Below, in pieces: positions 37,458-45,936 of a DNA stretch of 64,000 nucleotides (positions within the stretch are counted from its first letter, which is position 1; every line of letters starts with the position of its first letter). Source of the DNA: RGDT01 sp964630925 (lineage in GTDB: Bacteria > Planctomycetota > Planctomycetia > Gemmatales > Gemmataceae). The translations under genes and the position numbers were made by a program. Location of the stretch: positions 51,665 through 115,664 of the forward strand of contig CAZVZK010000011.1 in the NCBI GenBank assembly GCA_964630925.1. The letters run 5' to 3'. Under the pieces are notes generated by a model. That model did not search any database and had not been told where the DNA came from. It saw nothing but the letters and a program-made list of their open reading frames with translations.

Positions 37458-38972
37458 TCAACCTCCGGGGGGGCCCTGGCCGGGACGCGGCCCGCTCTGG
37501 ACCTCCTTCACCCGGTCCCACTTGAAGCCGGTGACCCGGAACTCCTCCGGCTTCACGGCACGGGCCTCGAACGGCCCTTCGAGCTGCATCCGCCCGAAGG
37601 CCATGTGGCCCGGCGGCCCCGCCGGGTGGTCCCGGATGACCGCCTGCACGTCCAGCTCGAAGACCACCCTCCCCCCGGCGGCCGTGAACAGCGCGAAGTT
37701 GATGTTCGGCAAGGGGGTGATCTGGGTGAGCCCCGCCTTCGGGCCCCCCTTGAGGGCCGCCGTCACGCCGTCACGCGCCGCCGCGAGGATCTTGTCGTTG
37801 AAGGTGTAGGCTTCGGAGAAGTCGCTGAACCCGGGCGGGGGGAAGGCGGCCCGCCCCGTCATCGCCGTCTTGGGGTCGCGCCCGGCGGCCGGCCGCGTCA
37901 TCAGGAACGCCCCGTCGATGTCCCCGTTGGCGAGCGCGACGAGGAACGCCTCGCTCCGCCCCCGCGCCGCCGCGAAGCTCGGCCCCAGGGGCTTCGACTC
38001 CTCGGTCAGGTGCGGAGGCGTCTCGCGCCCCCCGGTACCCGTGCCCCTCTCCACGACGTGCCACGCCCGCCGCTTGACGCTACCCTGGGAGACCTCCACG
38101 CCCTCAAGCGCGACGGTCAGGTCGAACTCGAAATACCGGCCTGCCACCCGGTAGATCAGCTCCGCCTCGGTGTTCTTGTTCGACAGGTCGATCTTGATCC
38201 CCTTCTCGGTGATGGTGGCGTCCTCGCCACTCAGACGCAGCAGGCGGACGTGGTCGGAGCAGGTGTACGTCGTGTACACGCCGGGGCTGGACATGGTCGG
38301 GTTGTTCCGCGCCTGCTCGACCATCGCCAGGTTCACGCCCGTCGGCCGCTCGCGCTGCGCCCGGATGAACGCCTGCAACGTGTCGCCCTTCTGGAGGAGC
38401 CCGATGTACTCCCTGGCCGCCGCCCGCGCCTGGCTGGCGATGGCCAACTGGATCGACGACTGGTAGGCGGCGTAAAGCAGCGAGACGAACAGCGTGGTGA
38501 TCAGCCCCCAGCGCGCGTACCAGTCGCCGGTGAGCGTCCCCTCCGACGCCTGGATCTGATAGCGGGCGATGACGCACACCAGCACCGCCGCCGCCGCCAG
38601 CCCCCAGAAGGCGAAGCCCAGCACCCACGGATTCGTCCCCGCCGACACCACCAGCCCGCCGATCCCCAGCAGGAAGGCCCACGCCCCCAGGGCCAGGCCC
38701 GCCCCCGCCGAGACGCGCGCGGGGTTTCGCCCCTCGCGCGTCGCCGCCGCGGCCGCCGCCCCGAGGATCGGCGCCAGCACCAGCGTCGCCAGGAAGATCA
38801 CGGGCCGCCCCACCGCCAGGGGGATCAGCCCCCCCAGCAGGACCGCCGCCGCGCACACCGCCGCCAGGACGAAGCCGCCCAGCGCCACCAGCGACAGCGT
38901 CTGATACGGGGGCGGCTCATACGCCGGCGGCGGCGCCGGCGCCGCGTCGGCCGCCTGGATGGTCTCGGCCAT
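37458..38972 (-). CDS. Membrane protein of unknown function, 504 aa
   Basis: I do not recognise this gene. The N-terminal 25 residues are Pro/Ala-rich. Four or five hydrophobic segments lie between about residues 28 and 180 (e.g. LVALGGFVLAAVCAAAVLLG, VIFLATLVLAPILGA). The remaining 320 residues look exported and may hold two related domains: YIGLLQKGDTLQAFIRAQRE and FLVALANGDIDGAFLMTRPA are similar starts. It lies between rpoZ and hemL in one transcript direction. Confidence 0.65.
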   Translation of the reverse strand: MAETIQAADAAPAPPPAYEPPPYQTLSLVALGGFVLAAVCAAAVLLGGLIPLAVGRPVIFLATLVLAPILGAAAAAATREGRNPARVSAGAGLALGAWAFLLGIGGLVVSAGTNPWVLGFAFWGLAAAAVLVCVIARYQIQASEGTLTGDWYARWGLITTLFVSLLYAAYQSSIQLAIASQARAAAREYIGLLQKGDTLQAFIRAQRERPTGVNLAMVEQARNNPTMSSPGVYTTYTCSDHVRLLRLSGEDATITEKGIKIDLSNKNTEAELIYRVAGRYFEFDLTVALEGVEVSQGSVKRRAWHVVERGTGTGGRETPPHLTEESKPLGPSFAAARGRSEAFLVALANGDIDGAFLMTRPAAGRDPKTAMTGRAAFPPPGFSDFSEAYTFNDKILAAARDGVTAALKGGPKAGLTQITPLPNINFALFTAAGGRVVFELDVQAVIRDHPAGPPGHMAFGRMQLEGPFEARAVKPEEFRVTGFKWDRVKEVQSGPRPGQGPPGG

Positions 38973-39002
38973 GGCTGGATCCCTCGCGTGAGTGCCCCGG
39001 TC

Positions 39003-39257
39003 TCAGTCCCCGTCGTCCAGGCCGCTGCTCCGGCGCATGCCGGGCTCGCGTGTCCGCACCTCGTCGGAGGCGTCCAGGTAAATGCGGTCCTGCAAGATCT
39101 CCTGGATCACGATCGCCATGCGGTCGCCCCCGCGCACCTCCACCAGAGGCCGCGCCCCGCCGTTCAGCGCGATCATCCGCTTCTGGATCAGCGTGGACAG
39201 CTTGAACCGCCCGCCCACCTTGTTGACGATCGCCTCTTCCTTCAAGTCATCATGCAT
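39003..39257 (-). CDS. rpoZ: RNA polymerase omega subunit
   Basis: An 84-residue omega protein. VNKVGGRFKLSTLIQKRMIA and GGDRMAIVIQEILQDRI match the RpoZ fold that chaperones beta-prime. The N-terminal MHDDLKEEAI is short and the tail (RTREPGMRRSSGLDDGD) is charged. The context supports it: rpoZ follows gmk in many bacteria, and here lies 50 nt downstream of gmk in the order yicC-gmk-rpoZ. Confidence 0.92.
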   Translation of the reverse strand: MHDDLKEEAIVNKVGGRFKLSTLIQKRMIALNGGARPLVEVRGGDRMAIVIQEILQDRIYLDASDEVRTREPGMRRSSGLDDGD

Positions 39258-39307
39258 CGTCGCCCCTCCATCGTGTCCCGTGCGTCCGGCATTCAGCCCG
39301 GCGGCGG

Positions 39308-39877
39308 TCAGGTGAATTGCCTCTCCACCAACGCGGAGAACGCCGCCGCCGCCGCCTCCAGGTCGTCGTTGACGACCCTGTGTTGATACTCCCCGGCCCG
39401 GGCCAGCTCGCGGCGGGCCGTCTCGAGCCTGCGGGCGAGGGTGGCCTCGCTCTCGGTGCCCCGCCGGCGGATGCGCTCCTCGTACATCTCCCAGCGCGAC
39501 AGCTCGACGAACACCGTCACCAGCTCAGGATACAGGGGACGCACCTGTTCGGCCCCCTGCACGTCGATGTCCAGCAGGACGCCGACCCCCTTCTCGCGAT
39601 ACCCATCGACCTCCGCGCGTGGCGTGCCGTACAGGTTGCCGTGGACCATCGCGTGTTCGAGGAACGCCCCCTCCGCCAGCTTCTTCTCGAAGGCGTCGCG
39701 CGTCCAGAAGTAGTACGACACCCCCTCCTCCTCGCCCGCCCGCTTCTCGCGTGTCGTGGCCGACACCGCCAGCCGCAGACGCCCGCGGAAGCGCTCCTCG
39801 GCGAGGACGCGCCGGATGAGCGTCGTCTTGCCGCTGCCGGACGGCCCGGACACGAGGATGAGTGGCCCCTTCTTCAA
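39308..39877 (-). CDS. gmk: Guanylate kinase
   Basis: A 189-residue enzyme that phosphorylates GMP to GDP. The P-loop is GPSGSGKTTL. GMP-binding marks are SATTREKRAGEEEGVSYYF and EHAMVHGNLYGTP, and the lid and adenine parts follow (LLDIDVQGAEQVR). The start codon is TTG (MKKGPLILVSG); no upstream ATG fits. It is 7 nt after yicC and 50 nt before rpoZ, the usual association. Confidence 0.96.
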   Translation of the reverse strand: MKKGPLILVSGPSGSGKTTLIRRVLAEERFRGRLRLAVSATTREKRAGEEEGVSYYFWTRDAFEKKLAEGAFLEHAMVHGNLYGTPRAEVDGYREKGVGVLLDIDVQGAEQVRPLYPELVTVFVELSRWEMYEERIRRRGTESEATLARRLETARRELARAGEYQHRVVNDDLEAAAAAFSALVERQFT

Positions 39878-39884
39878 CGCGTCC

Positions 39885-40769
39885 TCACTCGATGTTCTGA
39901 ACCAGCTCCCGCACCTTCTCCAGCGAGCCCTTGATCTCGACGACGTGCCGCGAGATGTCCACGTCGCTCGCCTTGGACCCGATGGTGTTGGTCTCGCGGA
40001 ACATCTCCTGCGTCAAAAACTCCAGCTTGCGCCCGGCGCTCTCCGGCTCCTCCACCACTTCCTGGAACTGCGCCAGGTGGCTGTCGAGCCGCACCACCTC
40101 CTCGCTGATGTCGGCACGCTCGGCGAAGATCGCCACCTCCTTGATAAGGTCATTACGGCTGACGTTCACGTCCAGTTCGGCCAGCAGGCCACGCACCCGC
40201 TCCAGGAGGCGTGTGCGGTACGCCTCCGCGACGTGCGGGATGCGTGCGCGGATGAGGGTGAGCTGCCCGGCGATGTGGTCGCGCGACTGCAGGAGCTGGG
40301 CGGCCATCGCCCTCCCCTCGTCCAACCGCATCTGCTGCAGCCGCGACACCGCCTGCTCGATGACGCGCTCCACGACGGGCCACTCGTGCTCGAGGTCGAG
40401 GGAGGCGCTGGCCGGCTCGGGGACGACGCCCGGCAGCGCCAGCACCTGCCCGAGCAGGTCGCCCGGCGACAGCCCCAGGTCGCCGGCGGCGGCCTTCGCC
40501 TGCGCCAGGTAGCTGCGCAACGCCACCTGATTGATCTGGAAGTCGGAGGCGGCGGCGGGGCGCTGGCAGCGAAGGTGGACGAGGACCGTGCCGCGTTTGA
40601 CCGTCTTGCGGATGACCTTCTCGACCTCCGGCTCCAGCAGCGTGTACGGCTCCGCCGCCCGCAGGGTGACCTTCAGGTAGCGGTTGTTCACCGCGCGCAG
40701 CTCGGCGCTGATCTGCAGCCCGTCACCCGAGTGGCTGGCCTCGCCGTAGCCCGTCATGCTGTACAACAC
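39885..40769 (-). CDS. yicC: YicC-family endoribonuclease-like protein
   Basis: A 294-residue YicC protein. The family signature MLYSMTGYGEASH opens the gene (GTG start at 40769; an ATG at 40757 would begin at MTGYG). The conserved C-terminal DUF1732 region includes LDSHLAQFQEVVEEPESAGR, LEFLTQEMFRETNTIGSKAS and the end IKGSLEKVRELVQNIE. E. coli YicC has been linked to small-RNA decay. Here it precedes gmk, as in many bacteria. Confidence 0.93.
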   Translation of the reverse strand: MLYSMTGYGEASHSGDGLQISAELRAVNNRYLKVTLRAAEPYTLLEPEVEKVIRKTVKRGTVLVHLRCQRPAAASDFQINQVALRSYLAQAKAAAGDLGLSPGDLLGQVLALPGVVPEPASASLDLEHEWPVVERVIEQAVSRLQQMRLDEGRAMAAQLLQSRDHIAGQLTLIRARIPHVAEAYRTRLLERVRGLLAELDVNVSRNDLIKEVAIFAERADISEEVVRLDSHLAQFQEVVEEPESAGRKLEFLTQEMFRETNTIGSKASDVDISRHVVEIKGSLEKVRELVQNIE

Positions 40770-40826
40770 ACGCCGACCTCTGTGGAGAGCTGAGCTGGGC
40801 GGACCGAGGTCCGCTGATGGGGGGCG

Positions 40827-41141
40827 TCACGACGGGTCGCCGCGGTTCTCGACGCCCGGCCCGCTCTTGGGCTCGCCCTTCACGATGGTCTGGTTGATGA
40901 TGAACATCACCAGCAGGAGCCAGATGGCGGCGGTCCAGATGGTGAGGCGCGTGAAGAAGTCGCCGGCCCGCGAGCCGAACGCGCTCGACCCGCCCGCCCC
41001 GCCGAACATGCCGGTCAGGCCGCCGCCCTTGCCGCGCTGGATCAGGACCAGCAGGATCAGGAACAGGCTGGCGAGGAACAGGATCAAGTTGAGGAACGCG
41101 ACGGTCCAGGTCGCGAACACCGGCTGCATCAGGCTGGCCAT
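40827..41141 (-). CDS. secG: Preprotein translocase subunit SecG
   Basis: A 104-residue SecG, a small accessory of the SecYEG channel. Two hydrophobic segments (FLNLILFLASLFLILLVLIQ and IWTAAIWLLLVMFIINQ) flank the signature RGKGGGLTGMFGGAGGSSAF. I chose the ATG at 41141 because AAAGGA lies 9 nt upstream; an ATG at 41159 is in frame. It lies 57 nt upstream of yicC in the same direction. Confidence 0.9.
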   Translation of the reverse strand: MASLMQPVFATWTVAFLNLILFLASLFLILLVLIQRGKGGGLTGMFGGAGGSSAFGSRAGDFFTRLTIWTAAIWLLLVMFIINQTIVKGEPKSGPGVENRGDPS

Positions 41142-41338
41142 CGGCCGCGGTCCTTTCATCGGCGTGTCGTGGTCGAAAACGGCATTATAGGCGCGTCGTG
41201 CCGCCCCTGGAAGGGCGCATCGCCGCGCGTCACCGGACCACGGCCCCGCCCCATCTCGCCGGCCCTTGCCACTTTCCTCTTGCGTCCCGCGCCGCCGATG
41301 CTATCACCCAGGGCGTGAAGGTGCGCGAGGGGTAGCCC

Positions 41339-42181
41339 ATGTCCACGCCGTCCCGCCTGTCCGTCGCGTTCGGGCTGTCCTTCGGCCTGCACGCCGCCCT
41401 GGTCCTCGCCCTGCTGGCGGCCCCCGCCCCGGCGCGCAAGCCCCCCCACGGAACCGGCCGCGGCGGCCCCGGCCTGTCCATCAGCCTCTGCGAGTGGGAG
41501 CGCCCGGCCCCCGTCCGCGCCGTTGACCCCAAAGACTTCATCTCCGCCGACATCCTCCCCTCGGTCGGGAGCGCCCCGGCCACCCCGCTGGAAGGGCCGT
41601 CATCCAGCGGCGCCGTCGGCAAGGCCGCCCCGGTGCCCTCCGGCGGCCCGCCGGGTGGCGGCGCCGGCGCCGGCATCCTCGCCGCCCCCGGCACGGCCCG
41701 CCGCGTCGTCTACCTCGTGGACCGCTCCGCCAGCATGGGCCTCGGCGGCGGCCTCCGGCGCGCCCGCCAGGAGCTGCGCGAGGCCCTCGGCACGCTGCCG
41801 CCCGACGCCTGGTTCCAGGTGCTGTTTTACAATCAGGGCGTGCAGCCGCTCCTGCCCGCCGGCCCCGCCGGCCTGCTCCGCGCCGACCCCGCCACCGCCG
41901 AACAGGCCCTCGCCCGACTCGACGCCTTCCCCGCGTCCGGCGGCACCGCCCACCTCGCCGCCCTGCAGGCCGCACTGAGCCTGCGCCCCGAGGTGTTGTT
42001 CCTCGTCACCGACGCCGATGACCTGACGCAGGCGCAGATGCAGGCCATCACGCGCCTCAACGGTGGGCGCACACGCCTGCACGTCGTCGAGATGTCACGC
42101 TCCCGCTCCGGCAACGCCACGCTCGCGGCACTGGCCGGCGGCAACGGCGGGTCGTACCGGCTCGTCCCGCCCTCTGAATAG
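41339..42181 (+). CDS. Membrane-anchored von Willebrand A-type protein
   Basis: A 280-residue protein. One N-terminal hydrophobic segment (LSFGLHAALVLALLAAPAPA) anchors it. A Gly/Pro-rich linker follows, then a VWA-like domain from about residue 120: VVYLVDRSASMG is the MIDAS strand (D-x-S-x-S), the Thr is in ASGGTAHLAA, and the Asp in FLVTDADDL. MIDAS domains bind a divalent metal and protein ligands. It is monocistronic, and its TAG stop lies inside the convergent snap-back repeat at 42179. Confidence 0.78.
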   Translation: MSTPSRLSVAFGLSFGLHAALVLALLAAPAPARKPPHGTGRGGPGLSISLCEWERPAPVRAVDPKDFISADILPSVGSAPATPLEGPSSSGAVGKAAPVPSGGPPGGGAGAGILAAPGTARRVVYLVDRSASMGLGGGLRRARQELREALGTLPPDAWFQVLFYNQGVQPLLPAGPAGLLRADPATAEQALARLDAFPASGGTAHLAALQAALSLRPEVLFLVTDADDLTQAQMQAITRLNGGRTRLHVVEMSRSRSGNATLAALAGGNGGSYRLVPPSE

Positions 42182-42326
42182 CTGACAGCCAGCAACAGCC
42201 GGCGAACAGCCAGCAACAGCCAGCGAAAACAGCCAACGGCCGGCCTACCCATCACCGGTGTGTCCGGCGGTTGTGGCTTTCACTGGCTGTTGCTGGCTGT
42301 TCGCCGGCTGTTGCTGGCTGTCAGCT
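42179..42326. repeat. Snap-back repeat spanning both convergent stop codons
   Basis: The left arm starts TAGCTGACAGCCAGCAACAG and the right arm ends with its exact complement at 42326. The first ~50 nt of the arms match closely. Each arm holds two tandem units of about 21 nt (AGCCAGCAACAGCC plus a GCGAA spacer). The TAG of the plus gene (42179-42181) and the TGA of the minus gene (42321-42323) are both part of the arms. Confidence 0.93.
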
Positions 42327-43829
42327 ACTGAGGCCGGGCGCGGTCGTCGGCTCGCCCTCGCCCGTCCACACCCAGCCGTACTGCGTGTTGCTCGGCTCCG
42401 GGCTCTTGCGGTACTCCTCGCGCGCGCTCGTCAGCTTGTCCGCCTTGATCGCCTTCCACGCCGCCTTCGGATCGACGCCGAACAGCTTCGCCGCGTTCAG
42501 GCCGAGGATCCTGTCCTTCACCGCGTCCGTCAGCTCGGCGTACTTGAACTTGTCGCGCAGGTCGTCGGTCATCTTCAGCCGGCGGAAGCGGTCGATCTGG
42601 CCCTGCGGCGAGCCGTTCCAGATGCTGTCGGTCCCCCAGAGGATGTGGTCGTCGCCGGCCACCTGGATCATCTGCCCGAGCATGTGCAGGCACTTCTTGG
42701 GGTCGCTGCCCGAGAGCATGTTGAACGTGCTGCCCAGCTCGAAGTAGACGTTCTTGATCTTCGTCTCCTTCTTGAGGAGGCGGAACAGCTCGCTCGTCCA
42801 CGGGATCTCCTGCGGGTCGTCCGACTTCTTGTCCACGACCTTGTCGCCCGTGCCGCGCGACACCCACGAGCCGAGCAGCCCGCCGGGGCCGCGGTACGCC
42901 GAGTGGTAGATGATGAAGTTCAGGTCGGGGAAGTCCTTGGCCGCCTTGCCCACGTCGTCGGGGAAGCAGCCCTTCTCGTTGAACGTGCTGAGCGGCAGGC
43001 CCTTGTGGACGCACACGTTCTTCACGCCCAGCTTCCGCGTCCTCTCCCAGAACGGGTACGCCACCTTCTCGTCGTCGAGCCGCCACGCCTTCTCGCCCAG
43101 CTCGGCGCCCGTGTACATCTTCCAGGCGTCGATCTTCAGAGTCTTGACCTGGCGCTCCATCTCCTCCAGCTCTTTCTTGCCGAGGTTGGGGCGGATCAGG
43201 CCGTGCGACAGGACGCGCTTTGACCCGGCGAGGCCGTTGACGTACTCGCGTGTGGCCACCATCTGGTCGGGCGGCAGGGGGTTCTTGTCCCACGTGCGGG
43301 TCGGCACCCCGGAGATGACGGCCATCACCGTGTCGCTGTCGCCGAACAGCTCCTTGACGTAGTGCGCCCGGTTGAGCTGCTCCAGGGCGTCGTCGGTGGA
43401 CTTCGCCGTCGGCCGCAGCAGCGTGAAGAAGTTGCGGACCGCCTTGCCGTCCTTGGTCGTGTCGTACCACTTCTTGCTGATGTCGACGTGGTGGGTCTGG
43501 ATGTCGAAGATGAACTGCTTCTTCGGCCTGTTCTCCTCGAACCTCCTGGGGTCCTTGGCCTCCTCCGCCGCCACGGCGTAGCACTCGCCGAAGACCTTGT
43601 TGAGCGTCAGCAGGGCCGCCGCCATGCCGGCGCCGGAGCGGAGGAACCCGCGCCGGTCCGTCCCCTGTCGCCTCGCCTCCTGGCCGGCGAGGTCCTTGAG
43701 CCGCGCCTCGTACTCCGCCAATTCGGCGGACTGGGGGGGCGGGATGAACTCCTCGTTGGAGGCGATGCGGGCCGCGATCGGCAGCGGGGCCTCGTCCATC
43801 GCATCCACGTCACACTTGCGGACCCACAT
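42321..43829 (-). CDS. Amidohydrolase-family protein with Tat-like segment
   Basis: A 502-residue TIM-barrel metal hydrolase of the amidohydrolase-2 type. FDIQTHHVD holds the first metal-binding motif, VCVHKGLPL a later His, FIIYHSAY a third, and HILWGTDSIW the final Asp. TDRRGFLRSGAGMAAALL (from residue 57) is a twin-arginine-like motif, but it lies unusually far from the start, so export would need an N-terminal extension to be tolerated. The ATG at 43829 has GGAGG 6 nt upstream. The substrate is unknown. Confidence 0.8.
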   Translation of the reverse strand: MWVRKCDVDAMDEAPLPIAARIASNEEFIPPPQSAELAEYEARLKDLAGQEARRQGTDRRGFLRSGAGMAAALLTLNKVFGECYAVAAEEAKDPRRFEENRPKKQFIFDIQTHHVDISKKWYDTTKDGKAVRNFFTLLRPTAKSTDDALEQLNRAHYVKELFGDSDTVMAVISGVPTRTWDKNPLPPDQMVATREYVNGLAGSKRVLSHGLIRPNLGKKELEEMERQVKTLKIDAWKMYTGAELGEKAWRLDDEKVAYPFWERTRKLGVKNVCVHKGLPLSTFNEKGCFPDDVGKAAKDFPDLNFIIYHSAYRGPGGLLGSWVSRGTGDKVVDKKSDDPQEIPWTSELFRLLKKETKIKNVYFELGSTFNMLSGSDPKKCLHMLGQMIQVAGDDHILWGTDSIWNGSPQGQIDRFRRLKMTDDLRDKFKYAELTDAVKDRILGLNAAKLFGVDPKAAWKAIKADKLTSAREEYRKSPEPSNTQYGWVWTGEGEPTTAPGLSS

Positions 43830-44072
43830 GGCGTGCCTCCGGGTTGATGTGCTCGCGGCTGGTCGGCTCGAGACATCCTACCAGCTCTCCGCCCGTGCGG
43901 TTTCACACCGCCGCGTGTCCACCCCGCACGCGCGGCGTGCGGGCCCCGCACACGCGGCCCACCGGATCGCGCACCCCGGCGGGGAATTCACGCACCGGCG
44001 GCGGCACGGCGGTTGCACCTTGAGAGGTCGTAAGGTCGATGATCCCCTCCCGTGGAGGGCCTCCCTGGGAAT

Positions 44073-44096
44073 GCGGCGGCCGGCGTGTGCCGCCGC
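44073..44096 (+). promoter_or_regulatory. 5'-leader hairpin before hsp20
   Basis: GCGGCGG (44073-44079) pairs with CCGCCGC (44090-44096), 8 nt before the AAAGGAGG ribosome site of the heat-shock gene. It does not cover the ribosome site itself, so a thermosensor role is only a possibility. The 287-bp gap 43830-44116 shows nothing else that I can support. Confidence 0.25.
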
Positions 44097-44116
44097 GCAG
44101 CGAAAGGAGGCGACGT

Positions 44117-44545
44117 ATGTTGCCTGTCGCGAGGGCCGGTGTGCCGGCCCGCCTGCCGCCGGCCAACCGGCTGAGCGGGCTGTTCGACCGGCTGTTCGGC
44201 GAGGACGAGGTCCTGATGCCGATGCGTCCGCTGTCCCTGCCTCTGTCGATGTGGGAGGACGACGCGAAGGTCCACCTCGAGGTGGACGCCCCCGGCATGA
44301 CCGAGAAGGACATCGAGGTCACGGTGCACGAGGGCGATCTGATCATCCGCGGCGAGCGTAAGGTCGAGAAGAAGGAGAACGGCTTCGACTCCCGCTGGTT
44401 CGGGCGCTTCGAGGAGCGGATCCACCTGCCCGCCGGCGTCGATCCCGCCAAGGTCGAGGCGACGCTCGTGGGCGGCGTCCTCAAGATCGTCCTGCCCAAG
44501 GCCCCGGAGGCCATGCCCATGAGGGTGGCCATCAAGGCCGAGTGA
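44117..44545 (+). CDS. Small heat-shock protein, Hsp20 family
   Basis: A 142-residue alpha-crystallin chaperone. The ATG at 44117 has AAAGGAGG upstream. The crystallin domain covers about residues 42-132: LSMWEDDAKVHLEVDAPGMT, EKDIEVTVHEGDLIIRGERK, FGRFEERIHLPAGVDPAKVE and GGVLKIVLPK, with the I/V-x-I-like tail region MRVAIKAE. It prevents aggregation of unfolded proteins without ATP. A perfect terminator hairpin follows. Confidence 0.95.
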   Translation: MLPVARAGVPARLPPANRLSGLFDRLFGEDEVLMPMRPLSLPLSMWEDDAKVHLEVDAPGMTEKDIEVTVHEGDLIIRGERKVEKKENGFDSRWFGRFEERIHLPAGVDPAKVEATLVGGVLKIVLPKAPEAMPMRVAIKAE

Positions 44546-44575
44546 ACACGTGTGCGGCCAATGAAGGGCCGCGGG

Positions 44576-44598
44576 CCCCGCGGCATGGTGCCGCGGGG
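44576..44598. terminator. Perfect hairpin between convergent hsp20 and ART-like genes
   Basis: CCCCGCGGCA (44576-44585) pairs exactly with TGCCGCGGGG (44589-44598) over a 3-nt loop, followed by TACTTTCG. It is 31 nt after the hsp20 stop and probably terminates it. Confidence 0.65.
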
Positions 44599-44670
44599 TA
44601 CTTTCGTGCGCGCGGCCCCGGTCAACCCTGCATCTTGCCGCTCAGCAGCTCGGCCGTTGGAGGGCCGGTG

Positions 44671-45735
44671 TCAGACGGGCTTCTGCGGCTTGCCGCTGAG
44701 GATCTCGAACACCTCCTTGTATGCCGCCGGGTTGACCGCCTCGAACACCTTGCGCATGTAGATCGGGCCGACGAGCTTCCCCCAGGTGTCCTGCCGCCGG
44801 AAGGCGAAGACCTCCTCCCAGGGCAGCGGGCCGGGGAAGGCGATCTCCTGCTCGTTCGGGTTGTTGTTATACCTGTGCCGCCCCTTGATGTTGAAGCCGC
44901 CCCGGACGCGCATCACGAACACCCACATGGGGTCCTTCTTCGCGTGGCTGGCGAAGTCCTGGGCGACCCCGAGATACCTGGACGTGGAGACGAAGTTCTT
45001 CAGGGCCTGGTCCTTCACCATCTCACCGACGTGGTGGGATTCCCTCTCGACCAGATCCCACCAGGCGACGTAGCACCTGATCATCAGGCGGTCGCGCCCG
45101 TCGAAGATCACCTGGTTGTAGGCCCGGTTGAACTGCTCCATCGACACGTCCAGCCCGTAGCACTTCTGCATGTACTTGCTGAACCTGGGGTAGATCCTCT
45201 TCTCGACGTGATACGCGTCCGTCCTGGTGACGGGCGGGTGGAGCCCGCCGGCCGCCTCGATGTCGAGCGGCGAGCGCCCCTCGCCGCGGAACGTGTAGGC
45301 GTTGACGCGCTCCAGCTTCTCCGTCAGCTTGAAGTCGCTGATGAGGCCCTGGAAGTCCAACGGGCCGAGTGTCTTCTTGTACTCGGGCGCGTTCGCTGGG
45401 GCCTGCTGGGCCCTGCCCGGGCCGTTGAAAGGGAAGTTCGGCGCCATGTTGGCCCCGATGGTGACGGGGCCACGCTTGGCGCCGGTGTTGACCTTCCCGT
45501 GGACCCAGCAGAGCTTCATCAGCTCGATGAACCTGGGGGCGAGGTCCACGAACGGGAGGTGCCCCTCTGCCGGGATGTACGCATACTCCCTGTTTGCCGC
45601 GTTCAGATCCCTGATCGGGCTTTTCCACTGGGTGCTGGGGTTCAGGCGGTCGAACCCCTTGACGTTCAGCACCGACTCATTCGGCCCAGGCAGCGGGGCC
45701 GTGGGGCGGTGGGGCGTCTTGTTGAACCACGACAT
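44671..45735 (-). CDS. Putative ADP-ribosyltransferase, cholera-toxin-like (R-S-E) fold
   Basis: A 354-residue protein. Three motifs of arginine-type ADP-ribosyltransferases occur in order with fitting spacing: NAYTFRGEGRSPLDIEAAGG (Arg150), FVSTSRYLGVAQDFA (Ser250-Thr251-Ser252) and NEQEIAFPGPLPWEEVFAFR (ExE, Glu295/Glu297). From memory, the enterotoxin A chain reads similarly: a YRADSRPPDEI-type start, YVSTS and DEQEVSALGGIPY. The fold would transfer ADP-ribose from NAD to a protein. There is no signal peptide; an N-terminal part of about 140 residues is unassigned. The ribosome site GGAGG is good. Identity of target and any immunity partner is unknown. Confidence 0.72.
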   Translation of the reverse strand: MSWFNKTPHRPTAPLPGPNESVLNVKGFDRLNPSTQWKSPIRDLNAANREYAYIPAEGHLPFVDLAPRFIELMKLCWVHGKVNTGAKRGPVTIGANMAPNFPFNGPGRAQQAPANAPEYKKTLGPLDFQGLISDFKLTEKLERVNAYTFRGEGRSPLDIEAAGGLHPPVTRTDAYHVEKRIYPRFSKYMQKCYGLDVSMEQFNRAYNQVIFDGRDRLMIRCYVAWWDLVERESHHVGEMVKDQALKNFVSTSRYLGVAQDFASHAKKDPMWVFVMRVRGGFNIKGRHRYNNNPNEQEIAFPGPLPWEEVFAFRRQDTWGKLVGPIYMRKVFEAVNPAAYKEVFEILSGKPQKPV

Positions 45736-45845
45736 GGCTCTATCCTCCGCTAGTGGGCCGGCGGGCCGTTCGCTCGTCTTGCCCTGTCACCGAATACCTG
45801 TCCGGCGGCCCACGCGGGCGGACACGAAAACCCCGCCGGCCGCGG

Positions 45846-45876
45846 TCCTGTCAGGGTGTCTTTCCCTGGGACAGGA
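45846..45876. terminator. Hairpin downstream of the receptor-kinase gene
   Basis: TCCTGTC (45846-45852) pairs with GACAGGA (45870-45876), and AGGG with CCCT inside, leaving a 7-nt T-rich loop. It lies in the 201-bp gap between the start of the ART-like gene and the stop of the receptor kinase, both minus strand. It may terminate the kinase gene. No other feature is visible in this gap. Confidence 0.45.
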
Positions 45877-45936
45877 GTGCGCGAGCGGTGGCTTCCTTTC
45901 AGGAGGCCGAGCTGTTTTTCGAGGCCCAGGCGCGGG

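Noticed and set aside
44117..45735. hsp20 and the ART-like gene as a toxin-antitoxin pair
   Set aside because: They are convergent, separated by a perfect terminator, and Hsp20 is a standard chaperone; there is no sign of coupling.
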